DNA from: Chloroflexi bacterium RBG_16_68_14
GTDB lineage: Bacteria; Chloroflexota; Dehalococcoidia; DSTF01; RBG-16-68-14
Direction of reading: 5' to 3'
Length of the DNA: 9,150 nt
Assembly: GCA_001796995.1 (NCBI GenBank)
Contig: MGOB01000040.1
Span: 12,607-21,756, forward strand
Shown here one piece after another: positions 1-7,395 of the stretch. A model generated the notes under the pieces. It was not told the origin of the DNA. It was given only the letters and a program-made list of their open reading frames with translations, and did not search any database. The position numbers were made by a program, and so were the translations under genes. Positions within the stretch are counted from its first letter, which is position 1; the number at the start of each line of letters is the position of its first letter.

Positions 1-403
1 CGACGACATAGAGCGGCTCTGGCAGGAGGCGGCCGTCCTCTACCACCCGGATGTCGCCTGCCTGCTCGGCCACCAGCAGCCGCCCGTCGGGCGTGAAGGC
101 GAGGGAGGTTGGCTGTTGCAGGCCGGCGACGTAGGTCTCGATCCGGTAGCCGGGTGGCAGCGCGGTGAACGAAGGCGGTGGGTCGCGCAGGCCGGTCGCC
201 TTGCCGGGATGGTAGCCCCAGCGCAGGACCCCTTCGCGCAGGGGGAGCGGCGTGTACGCCTTCGATGAGGTGGTGTTTCGGGTTGAAGTGCCAGAGGAGC
301 CGTCGTCTGAACCCGACCCGCAGGCGGCGAGCAGGAGCGCGACGGCGGCGAGCGCCGCGCCCAGGCGCCAGCGGCTGATCCCTCCGGGAGCAGTCCGTCC
401 CAT
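1..403 (-). CDS. Lipoprotein, N-terminal part of a PQQ-dependent sugar dehydrogenase-like beta-propeller (partial)
   Basis: The first 134 codons are present; the rest lies beyond the left edge. Residues 1-28 form a lipoprotein signal: Arg-rich start, a hydrophobic run (AALAAVALLLAAC) and the lipobox L25-A-A-C28, so the mature protein should be lipid-anchored outside the membrane. A Ser/Thr/Gly-rich linker follows. From about residue 82 the pattern LPPGYRIETYVAGLQQP, then LAFTPDGRLLVAEQAGDIRV, is the first blade typical of glucose/sorbosone (PQQ-dependent sugar) dehydrogenases. The catalytic and cofactor residues are outside the window, so an SMP-30 or NHL-type propeller remains possible. The ATG at 403 shares its A with the TGA stop of the upstream gene (TGATG), which implies translational coupling and co-transcription. 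I am sure of the lipoprotein signal and fairly sure of the family. Confidence 0.75.
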   Translation of the reverse strand, partial: MGRTAPGGISRWRLGAALAAVALLLAACGSGSDDGSSGTSTRNTTSSKAYTPLPLREGVLRWGYHPGKATGLRDPPPSFTALPPGYRIETYVAGLQQPTSLAFTPDGRLLVAEQAGDIRVVEDGRLLPEPLYVV

Positions 404-876
404 CAGCCGCGACCGCGCTCCCAGAAGCGCCACCAGGGCCGTCGTCCGGGACCAGGGCTTTTCCCTTGGGCGGAGGCTGAGCGGGCGGCGCTCTCCAGTC
501 GACGGCGCAGCGTAACCAGGTGCGCCGCTAGCTGGGGCGCCTCCTCCGGCTCCTCTGTGACCTCGGGAAACAGTCGCCGCAGCGCCGCGTGGAAGCGGGG
601 CACGGTCGTCTGGCCGCCCAGCAAGGGGTAGGTCTTCAGCTCGTTTACCGCTCCGGCGATGGCGGAGACCAGCCGCTGGCGCTGGTAGTCGCTGAGCTCG
701 ATGGTGGCCATGGCCCGCTCCAACTGCGGCTCCAGCGCCCGGGCGACCTCCGCCAGGCCGTGCTCCAGGGGCCGCTTCGTCTCCGGGTCCAGCTCGGAGC
801 CGGGCCGGGCCAGGTGGTACTGGAGCGCCAGGTAAGCGAGCCGGGCGTCCCGGTTGGGGAGCTGCAAGGTAGCCAT
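403..876 (-). CDS. Hypothetical helical protein, 157 aa
   Basis: I do not recognise a family. The product is about 157 residues, mostly predicted helix and rich in Leu, Ala, Arg and Glu. Segments include ARLAYLALQYHLARPG near the start and a middle region with QRQRLVSAIAGAVNELKTYP. The C-terminus is basic and Trp-rich (PWWRFWERGRG). There is no signal peptide and no clear membrane span. The open frame runs further upstream to 1179, but that extension covers the bS22-type gene and a hairpin terminator in another frame. The ATG at 876 is the first usable start after both, although its Shine-Dalgarno is poor. Its stop overlaps by one base the start of the lipoprotein gene, so the two are probably translated together. 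It may depend on read-through past the terminator at 931-966 or on a promoter I cannot see. Confidence 0.6.
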   Translation of the reverse strand: MATLQLPNRDARLAYLALQYHLARPGSELDPETKRPLEHGLAEVARALEPQLERAMATIELSDYQRQRLVSAIAGAVNELKTYPLLGGQTTVPRFHAALRRLFPEVTEEPEEAPQLAAHLVTLRRRLESAARSASAQGKSPGPGRRPWWRFWERGRG

Positions 877-930
877 GTCGAAACCGCTGCCAGCGTAGCA
901 GGGCAGGTAGTTAGGGTGAAGCGCGGCGAA

Positions 931-966
931 GGCACAAGAAGCAGCCGCCGTGCTGCGGGCGGCTGC
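931..966 (-). terminator. Hairpin terminator downstream of the bS22-type gene
   Basis: On the minus strand, GCAGCCGCC (966-958) pairs perfectly with GGCGGCTGC (949-941) around an 8-base loop, and the stem is followed by TTCTTGT. A 9-bp GC stem with a short T-rich tail fits an intrinsic, perhaps leaky, terminator. It lies 27 bases after the TAG of the bS22-type gene and about 55 bases before the ATG of the next gene, so it would uncouple the small gene from the pair downstream. Confidence 0.5.
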
Positions 967-992
967 CTGCGGGACCTCCAGGCTGGTAACGT

Positions 993-1088
993 CTACTTGT
1001 GGCGGCGCTGCCAGCGCGTCTTCTTGAGCATCTTGCGATACTTGTGCTTGCTCATCTTCTTGCGCCGCTTCTTTATGACCGAACCCAT
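993..1088 (-). CDS. bS22-type small ribosomal protein (AURKAIP1/COX24 domain), 31 aa
   Basis: A 31-codon gene whose product starts MGSVIKKRRKKMSK, continues HKYRKMLKKTRWQRR and ends in HK. This matches the very short, Arg/Lys-rich AURKAIP1/COX24-domain proteins; the mycobacterial member (bS22) is a 30S ribosomal subunit protein close to the decoding centre. Almost half the residues are Lys or Arg, and the M-S-K near residue 12 and the K-T-R-x-Q-R-R tail are family signatures. Expression signals are strong: AAGGGAG lies four bases before the ATG, and a near-consensus promoter begins at 1166. It overlaps a much longer open frame in another phase and is easily missed. A hairpin terminator follows. 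Family identity is clear by sequence pattern; ribosome association is inferred from the family. Confidence 0.87.
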   Translation of the reverse strand: MGSVIKKRRKKMSKHKYRKMLKKTRWQRRHK

Positions 1089-1137
1089 ACAACTCCCTTG
1101 TTTCGTAGTATTCGTATGGCCTTTCAGTGACTTCTCG

Positions 1138-1166
1138 ATGATAGCGGCGGACCAGGTCTGTGGCAA
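1138..1166 (-). promoter_or_regulatory. Sigma70-type promoter of the bS22-type gene
   Basis: Minus strand: -35 TTGCCA (1166-1161), a 17-base spacer, then -10 TATCAT (1143-1138); each hexamer differs from consensus at one base. The -10 lies 50 bases before the ATG at 1088, leaving a leader of about 42 bases. The spacer contains a small palindrome, GACCTGGTC. The same layout recurs before the HicB-like gene (2001-2029). Confidence 0.65.
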
Positions 1167-1181
1167 TGCTTATGTCCAACC

Positions 1182-1205
1182 GTAGCCGAGGCTTTCCAGC
1201 CTCGG
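1182..1205 (+). repeat. REP hairpin, left partner of RAYT 1
   Basis: GTAG followed by CCGAGGCT, a TTCC loop and AGCCTCGG; pairing extends to TAGCCGAGGCT/AGCCTCGGCTA. A GTAG tetranucleotide at the foot of a hairpin is the hallmark of REP sequences recognised by REP-associated tyrosine transposases. The base of the hairpin contains the TAG stop of RAYT 1 (1208-1206). The partner at 1695-1718 is in the opposite orientation, with GTAG at the outer edge on both sides. Confidence 0.75.
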
Positions 1206-1682
1206 CTAGACCGGTTGGCCGCCTAGATACTCGCGAAGGTCAACACTGTCCGGTCTCCCCGCCGACGAGAAGGGATACTCTTCCGGCGTCTTCGCCAACC
1301 CGGCCGACACCGGATTCTCATCGATGTAGCGGATGGCCTCCTCCAACTGCCGTTCGTCTCGAATCATCCGGTCGTAGAATCCGCGCTGCCACAACTACCC
1401 TCGTTTACCGTTCCGCGCGTTGATTGCCCTGGCAGTGTACCCCTTGATCGTCTGCATCACTTGCGAGATGGTCAGACCAGCTTTGGGGACTACTAGCGCA
1501 TGCATGTGCTCCAGCATCACCACGTAGGCGAGGACGTATACACGCTCACGCCTGACAAACTGGAGCGCATCCATCACGACGCGCGCGCTCGCGGCATCAC
1601 GGAAGAGCGGTGCCCGATCCCTTGTCGTCGTGATGACGTGGTAGCACTGGTTGTCCAGCAGAAAACGATGCAGCCTCGCCAT
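1206..1682 (-). pseudogene. REP-associated tyrosine transposase (RAYT 1, Y1_Tnp), interrupted by an amber codon
   Basis: The frame from ATG 1682 encodes MARLHRFLLDNQCYHVITTT and, at residues 59-61, the HUH-type H-M-H (LEHMHALVV) of Y1 transposases. After 95 codons a TAG (1397-1395) interrupts the frame in phase. Reading on past it gives LWQRGFYDRMIRDERQLEEA, then RYIDENPVSAG and a normal end, REYLGGQPV, at a second TAG. WQRGFYD and YIxxNP are RAYT hallmarks, and the Tyr of YIxxNP is the likely nucleophile, so the stop separates the metal-binding half from the catalytic Tyr half. One base change explains it; there is no frameshift. The product is probably inactive unless the amber codon is suppressed. 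The start has little Shine-Dalgarno. It resembles a different RAYT subgroup from the gene at 2039-2596. Confidence 0.8.
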
Positions 1683-1694
1683 GCCACCGGTGTG

Positions 1695-1718
1695 GCGAGG
1701 CTAGAAAGCCTCGCCTAC
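1695..1718 (-). repeat. REP hairpin, right partner of RAYT 1
   Basis: On the minus strand: GTAG (1718-1715), GCGAGGCT, a TTCT loop and AGCCTCGC. This is the same REP type as at 1182-1205, in inverted orientation. It encodes the last five codons and the TAG stop of the HicB-like gene and lies 12 bases before the RAYT 1 ATG. A neighbouring imperfect palindrome, GCCACCGGTGTGGC, occupies 1683-1696. Confidence 0.75.
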
Positions 1719-1952
1719 TAAGATGGGAAAGTCTTCTTCCTTGGCCACAGCCAACCACCCCGCGATGGCGTCGTCGATCCTCGACATCGCTTCCTCAAAA
1801 GACTCCCCGTAGGTGAGACAGCCGGGCAGCGCAGGGACGGTTACTGTGTAGCCTCCCTCAGGCTCGCGCCGGAACTCCAGGACAATGCTGTCGCGAATCA
1901 CGTGAAACGGCTTGCTCATCTTCTTGCGCTGCTTTTTGATTACTGAACCCAT
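1701..1952 (-). CDS. Solitary HicB-like protein with a bS22-derived N-terminus (chimeric)
   Basis: The 83-residue product has two parts. Residues 1-14, MGSVIKKQRKKMSK, are the start of a bS22-type ribosomal protein and differ from the local bS22 gene by one residue. From residue 15 it is a HicB-type partial RNase H fold: VIRDSIVLEFRREPEGGYTV, then TVPALPGCLTYGESFEEAM and an amphipathic helix (DDAIAGWLAVAKEED). There is no C-terminal DNA-binding domain, and no HicA toxin gene is next to it. An AGGAG sits four bases before ATG 1952; the internal Met12 (1919) has no comparable ribosome site, so the longer start is preferred. The last five codons and the TAG come from the REP at 1695-1718. HicB usually neutralises the HicA RNase; without HicA, the role of this protein is unknown. 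Confidence 0.8.
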   Translation of the reverse strand: MGSVIKKQRKKMSKPFHVIRDSIVLEFRREPEGGYTVTVPALPGCLTYGESFEEAMSRIDDAIAGWLAVAKEEDFPILVGEAF

Positions 1953-2000
1953 AGAGCTCCTGAGAAGCCTTACATAAACCCGTGTAACGTACGCTCGACC

Positions 2001-2029
2001 ATGATAGCCGCGAGCGCCGCGGGGCGCAA
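2001..2029 (-). promoter_or_regulatory. Promoter of the HicB-like gene, homologous to the bS22 promoter
   Basis: Minus strand: -35 TTGCGC (2029-2024), a 17-base spacer, then -10 TATCAT (2006-2001). The TATCAT, the preceding GC, the CATTGC context, the spacer length and the -10 to ATG distance (49 against 50 bases) all match the bS22 promoter. The spacer is a perfect inverted repeat, CCGCG-GCGCT-CGCGG (2022-2008), which could be an operator. Confidence 0.55.
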
Positions 2030-2038
2030 TGGTCAGGC

Positions 2039-2596
2039 CTATCCCCAGGCAGGGTTCTCCGGATCCTCCCCCCAGCGCGCTGGGTTCTCGTGGATGTATT
2101 GCCGGATGCGATCCAGTTCAGCGTCGTCCCGGATGATGTGTTCGTAGTAGTTGCGTTGCCATAGCCGACCGGGGAACGGTAGCCACCCATCCTTGTGAAC
2201 ACCCCAGCGATATTTGGCCGTGGTCAACGATTTGAACCGCTGGACTACATCTGGCAGCGACATCGCTCCTGTAGGGGCAACCCCCTGTGGTTGCCCCGAT
2301 CCGTCAGGGCAGGCACAGGGGCCTGCCCCTACCAGGATAATGATGCCATGCACATGGTTGGGCATGACCACGAACGCATCCACCTCGACCCCCGTGTAGT
2401 GCTGTGGTAGCTGGTGCCAAACAGATTCGACCATTTGCCCCGGGCCATTCGAAATCATCTGCCCTTGGACGACCTCACCGAACACGCACTCCCGGTTCTG
2501 TGTGCAGATCGTCACAAAATAGGCGCCCGCCTCGCGGTAGTCATACCCCAATAGCCGGATCGAGCGCCGATGATGCCGCTGGGGATCGTACACCAT
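2039..2596 (-). CDS. REP-associated tyrosine transposase (RAYT 2, Y1_Tnp), 185 aa
   Basis: This is an apparently complete single-strand HUH transposase of the IS200-like/RAYT family. Visible landmarks are RRSIRLLGYDYREAGAYFVT near residues 10-29, the metal-binding H81-V-H83 in FVVMPNHVHGIIIL, VQRFKSLTTAKYR at about 118-130, RLWQRNYYEHIIRD at about 144-157 and QYIHENP, whose Tyr167 is the likely nucleophile. Length and the final ENPAWG are normal for the group. Residues 89-109 (VGAGPCACP... to ...GVAPT) are encoded entirely by an inserted pair of REP hairpins (2271-2332) that keeps the frame. It lies between the DUF4177-like gene and the promoter of the HicB-like gene. No good Shine-Dalgarno precedes the ATG, so expression may be low. 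RAYTs are domesticated-type transposases thought to mobilise REP hairpins. Confidence 0.87.
   Translation of the reverse strand: MVYDPQRHHRRSIRLLGYDYREAGAYFVTICTQNRECVFGEVVQGQMISNGPGQMVESVWHQLPQHYTGVEVDAFVVMPNHVHGIIILVGAGPCACPDGSGQPQGVAPTGAMSLPDVVQRFKSLTTAKYRWGVHKDGWLPFPGRLWQRNYYEHIIRDDAELDRIRQYIHENPARWGEDPENPAWG
2271..2332. repeat. Inverted REP pair (BIME-like) inside RAYT 2
   Basis: Plus strand: GTAG with stem GGGGCAACC (2274-2282), loop CCCTGT, and GGTTGCCCC (2289-2297). The minus strand of 2332-2307 reads GTAG, stem GGGCAGGC, the same CCCTGT loop, then GCCTGCCC. The two hairpins face each other, with GTAG at each outer end. The insert has no stop in the coding frame and adds about 21 codons between the HUH motif and the next helix. 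Confidence 0.8.
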
Positions 2597-2609
2597 AGGG
2601 GGTGTGTTC

Positions 2610-2623
2610 GTAGGGGCGGTTCA
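2610..2623 (+). repeat. REP half-site at the 3' end of the DUF4177-like gene
   Basis: GTAGGGGCGGTTCA shares GTAGGGGC with the hairpins at 2271-2332 but lacks the complementary arm, so it looks like a decayed or half REP. Read on the minus strand it starts with the TGA stop of the DUF4177-like gene, and it ends 14 bases upstream of the RAYT 2 ATG. Confidence 0.5.
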
Positions 2624-2785
2624 GGTAGAGAATTCCCCCTCCTCCCACGCCGGTTGGCCGGTTGCCGCGACCAACTCCCATCCGTCTGTGCCAACCCGAT
2701 TCAGGAATTCGCTCTCTCGCTCCTTCCCTTTGCTGGTCTTCACTTCGCCGTAGAGGACCGACACCACGAGATACTCCCATCTCAC
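2621..2785 (-). CDS. DUF4177-like small protein, 54 aa, probably C-terminally truncated
   Basis: GTG start, giving (M)RWEYLVVSVLYGEVKTSKG, then SEFLNRVGTDGWELVAATG. The WEY-x-VV opening strand, the helix ending in LNRxGxxGWELV and the short length match DUF4177-type proteins, whose function is unknown. The start is set by AAGGAG, eight bases before GTG 2785; nearer ATGs are out of frame. Family members usually end with a further strand after WELV. Here the end is an acidic tail (EEGEF) followed by a stop supplied by the REP half-site, so the C-terminus has probably been cut. It lies 34 bases after uvrA and is probably on the uvrA transcript. Confidence 0.6.
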   Translation of the reverse strand: MRWEYLVVSVLYGEVKTSKGKERESEFLNRVGTDGWELVAATGQPAWEEGEFST

Positions 2786-2819
2786 TGCACATTCTCCTTG
2801 AACACGGCAGGCGTTCTCC

Positions 2820-5750
<2,931 letters not shown>

Positions 5751-5799
5751 AGGTCGATACCTCCGGTGGCTGCCACAACGGGGAGACTCGCAGAGAAGT

Positions 5800-5828
5800 A
5801 GGATATCAGAAAGCAGGCCTTAGAACAA
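5800..5828 (-). promoter_or_regulatory. Candidate uvrA promoter
   Basis: Minus strand: TTGTTC (5828-5823), a 17-base spacer, TATCCT (5805-5800), about 50 bases before the GTG start. Hexamer matches are only moderate (3/6 and 4/6), but the spacing is ideal and it is the best candidate in this gap. The rest of 5751-5935 holds the GGTTC repeat cluster and no gene. Confidence 0.4.
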
Positions 5829-5844
5829 GGGTGCTAAGGGGCGC

Positions 5845-5927
5845 AACCTCAGAACCCCGGAACCTTGGAACCGGCCGGTGCACGCGCTGGTTCAAGAGGT
5901 TCAGCGACTCAGAGGTTCGGAGGTTCT
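5845..5927. repeat. GAACC/GGTTC repeat cluster in inverted arrangement
   Basis: Left arm 5845-5872 holds AACC followed by three GAACC units. Right arm 5889-5927 holds four GGTTC units. The arms could pair imperfectly around a GC-rich spacer. The cluster directly follows the cyclase stop and precedes the uvrA promoter. It shares its word with the array at 7336-7395. It may act as a terminator-like structure, but this is inference. Confidence 0.5.
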
Positions 5928-5935
5928 GCCAGGGG

Positions 5936-7273
5936 TCACTCCCGCCAGCGCACCTCGTACAGCCGCACCGGGTTCTCGAAGCCCTTCAGCGCCACATCTC
6001 CGCTGTCCGCGAAGAGGAACTGCTTGCCCCCTACCAGGTGGCGCACCGCGTCTGGCACCAGGATCTGGCCCGCCTCAGCGTGGTCGCAGATCCGTCGCGC
6101 CAGTTGGACGGCCGTGCCGAACAGGTCCTGCTCCTCGGCTACCGGTTCGCCCGCGTTCAGCCCGATATGGACCGCCAGCGGCATCTGCGGCTGCTCCTCG
6201 GCCCGCGCCGCCACCGCCCGCTGGATGGCGATGGCGCACTCCAGCGCCGCCGACGCCGACGCGAACGACGCCATGATGCCATCGCCCGTGTGCTTGATCT
6301 CCGTCCCGCTGTGCGACTTCAGCGCCTCGCGCACGATGACATTGTGCGCGCGCAGCAGCTCCTGCGCCTTCGCGTCGCCCAGGCGCTGGGTGAGGGCAGT
6401 GGACGAGGCGAGGTCGGTGAAGAGAATGGTAGCCGTGCCCCGCGGGAGCTCAGCCCCCGGCGCGTCTCCCTCCCCCAAGAACTCATCGACAGCCTGAGCG
6501 GTTCCCTCGATGTCGCCCAGGTAGGGCGCGAGCGCTGACCCCTCCAGCAGGACGAGGCGGGCGTCAGGTATGCCCGATGTCAGACGCTGTGCGGCGGCCA
6601 CCGGCAGGAGGGACAGCTGCCGGCGATGGATCACCAGCGTCGGGGCAGCGACCTGCGAGAGCAGGCCCGCGACGTCGACGGCGCGCGCGGCGTCCTGGTA
6701 GGCAAGATACTCCGCATGCGTGGTGCATTCTCTGATGAACAACGCGAACCGGTGCGCCGCTTCCCCTTCCGACCAGCCGAGCGCGACGTGGGCGATCGTC
6801 TCGGAGTACAGTTCCCAATCTTTCCCCGCGAGGTCGCTCAGCGCACCGAATCCCGGCTGCTCGATATCGGAGTTCCGCGCGAAGGCGCACCACAAGACCA
6901 GACGCGCCACCCGCTCCGGGTGCCGCGCTGCGTAGGCGATGGCAAGCGGCCCCCCAGAAAACGAACCAAAGAGATCGAACCTCTCGAGACCCAGGCGCTC
7001 GACCACGGCCTCGAGATCGAGCAGGCGAGCTTCGAGAGAGAAGTCGGTCACGCCGTGTTCGGACAGTCCGGAGCCTCTTCCGTCGTAGCGGACCAGCATC
7101 CGCTTCTGCGCCAGACGCTCATACCAGCGGCGATTCTCCGGTATCTGCCACTCCAGTTGACCATGGCTGAACAGGTTTACCGGCGGGCAGACCAAGGGCA
7201 GTCCCCCGCCTAGCGTCCAGTAGGCGATGCTCACGCCGTCGGCTGCCTGTGCGTACTGGACCCGCGGCTCCAT
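5936..7273 (-). CDS. Alpha/beta-hydrolase domain fused to a class III adenylate/guanylate cyclase
   Basis: The 445-residue, two-domain protein has no signal peptide. Residues 1-270 have an alpha/beta-hydrolase fold: RYDGRGSGLS (62-71), the nucleophile elbow S104-F-S106-G-G, and PTLVIHRR (211-218). Residues 280-445 are a class III nucleotide cyclase domain: FTDLASST with metal Asp287, and IKHTGDGIMASF with Lys327 and metal Asp331. D383-L-F-G-T-A-V-Q-L-A-R-R-I-C follows, where the Asp and Lys fit ATP specificity and Arg394 fits the transition-state Arg. Gln390 stands where the classic Asn is found. The hydrolase half lacks the expected acid (Leu220 region) and His (Leu248 in LEGSALAPYLGD), so it is probably a ligand-sensing pseudo-hydrolase. 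ATG 7273 has only a weak ribosome site. It lies between the CcdA-like gene and uvrA, with no clear functional link. Confidence 0.9.
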   Translation of the reverse strand: MEPRVQYAQAADGVSIAYWTLGGGLPLVCPPVNLFSHGQLEWQIPENRRWYERLAQKRMLVRYDGRGSGLSEHGVTDFSLEARLLDLEAVVERLGLERFDLFGSFSGGPLAIAYAARHPERVARLVLWCAFARNSDIEQPGFGALSDLAGKDWELYSETIAHVALGWSEGEAAHRFALFIRECTTHAEYLAYQDAARAVDVAGLLSQVAAPTLVIHRRQLSLLPVAAAQRLTSGIPDARLVLLEGSALAPYLGDIEGTAQAVDEFLGEGDAPGAELPRGTATILFTDLASSTALTQRLGDAKAQELLRAHNVIVREALKSHSGTEIKHTGDGIMASFASASAALECAIAIQRAVAARAEEQPQMPLAVHIGLNAGEPVAEEQDLFGTAVQLARRICDHAEAGQILVPDAVRHLVGGKQFLFADSGDVALKGFENPVRLYEVRWRE

Positions 7274-7294
7274 GGCGCCACCATCTTACACCCA

Positions 7295-7320
7295 ACGACC
7301 GAGGCGTAGGAAACGGTCGT
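7295..7320 (-). other. Hairpin in the leader of the cyclase fusion gene
   Basis: Minus strand: ACGACCG (7320-7314) pairs perfectly with CGGTCGT (7301-7295) around a 12-base loop, 22 bases before the cyclase ATG. It has no T-tract, so it is a weak terminator candidate; it could be an operator or a leader structure. Confidence 0.3.
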
Positions 7321-7335
7321 GTTTCGCTGGTCGCG

Positions 7336-7395
7336 AGGTTCTAAGGTTCTGAGGGTCCGAGATTCCCGGTTCTAGGTTCTGGGTTCTAGGTTCTG
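7336..7395. repeat. GGTTCT repeat array
   Basis: Six GGTTCT units lie within 60 bases. The last four are tandem with a 7-base period (GGTTCTA/GGTTCTG, 7368-7395). The minus-strand reading provides the last codons (QNLEPRT) and TAG stop of the CcdA-like gene. Similar words occur at 5845-5927. Confidence 0.7.

Larger units (their letters stand above)
1182..1718 (-). mobile_element. REP-RAYT-REP unit (element 1, transposase inactivated)
   Basis: A 537-bp unit made of a Y1/HUH transposase gene bracketed by two inverted hairpins that share the core CGAGGCTTTC and AGCCTCG and both carry GTAG at the outer end. The right hairpin lies inside the 3' end of the HicB-like gene. The left hairpin lies just upstream of the bS22 promoter. 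RAYT genes bracketed by their own REPs are a known arrangement; the insertion history is inferred. Confidence 0.65.

Noticed and set aside
877..1179. Upstream extension of the 157-aa protein to a 258-residue reading frame
   Set aside because: It runs through the bS22-type gene, its promoter region and the terminator hairpin in another phase, and its N-terminal sequence looks like an out-of-frame reading of those elements.
1395..1397. TAG in RAYT 1 read as pyrrolysine or another recoding
   Set aside because: No context supports recoding; a nonsense mutation in a decaying mobile gene is simpler.
1701..1952. A HicAB toxin-antitoxin module
   Set aside because: No HicA-like frame (short protein with the catalytic His) is present on either side; only a solitary HicB-type protein can be supported.
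5751..5935. SOS (LexA) box upstream of uvrA
   Set aside because: I looked for GAAC-N4-GTTC and CTGT-N8-ACAG type operators. The GAACC and GGTTC words here do not have the required spacing.
7336..7395. CRISPR array
   Set aside because: The repeat unit is 6-7 bases in near-continuous tandem, without unique spacers, and no cas genes are present.
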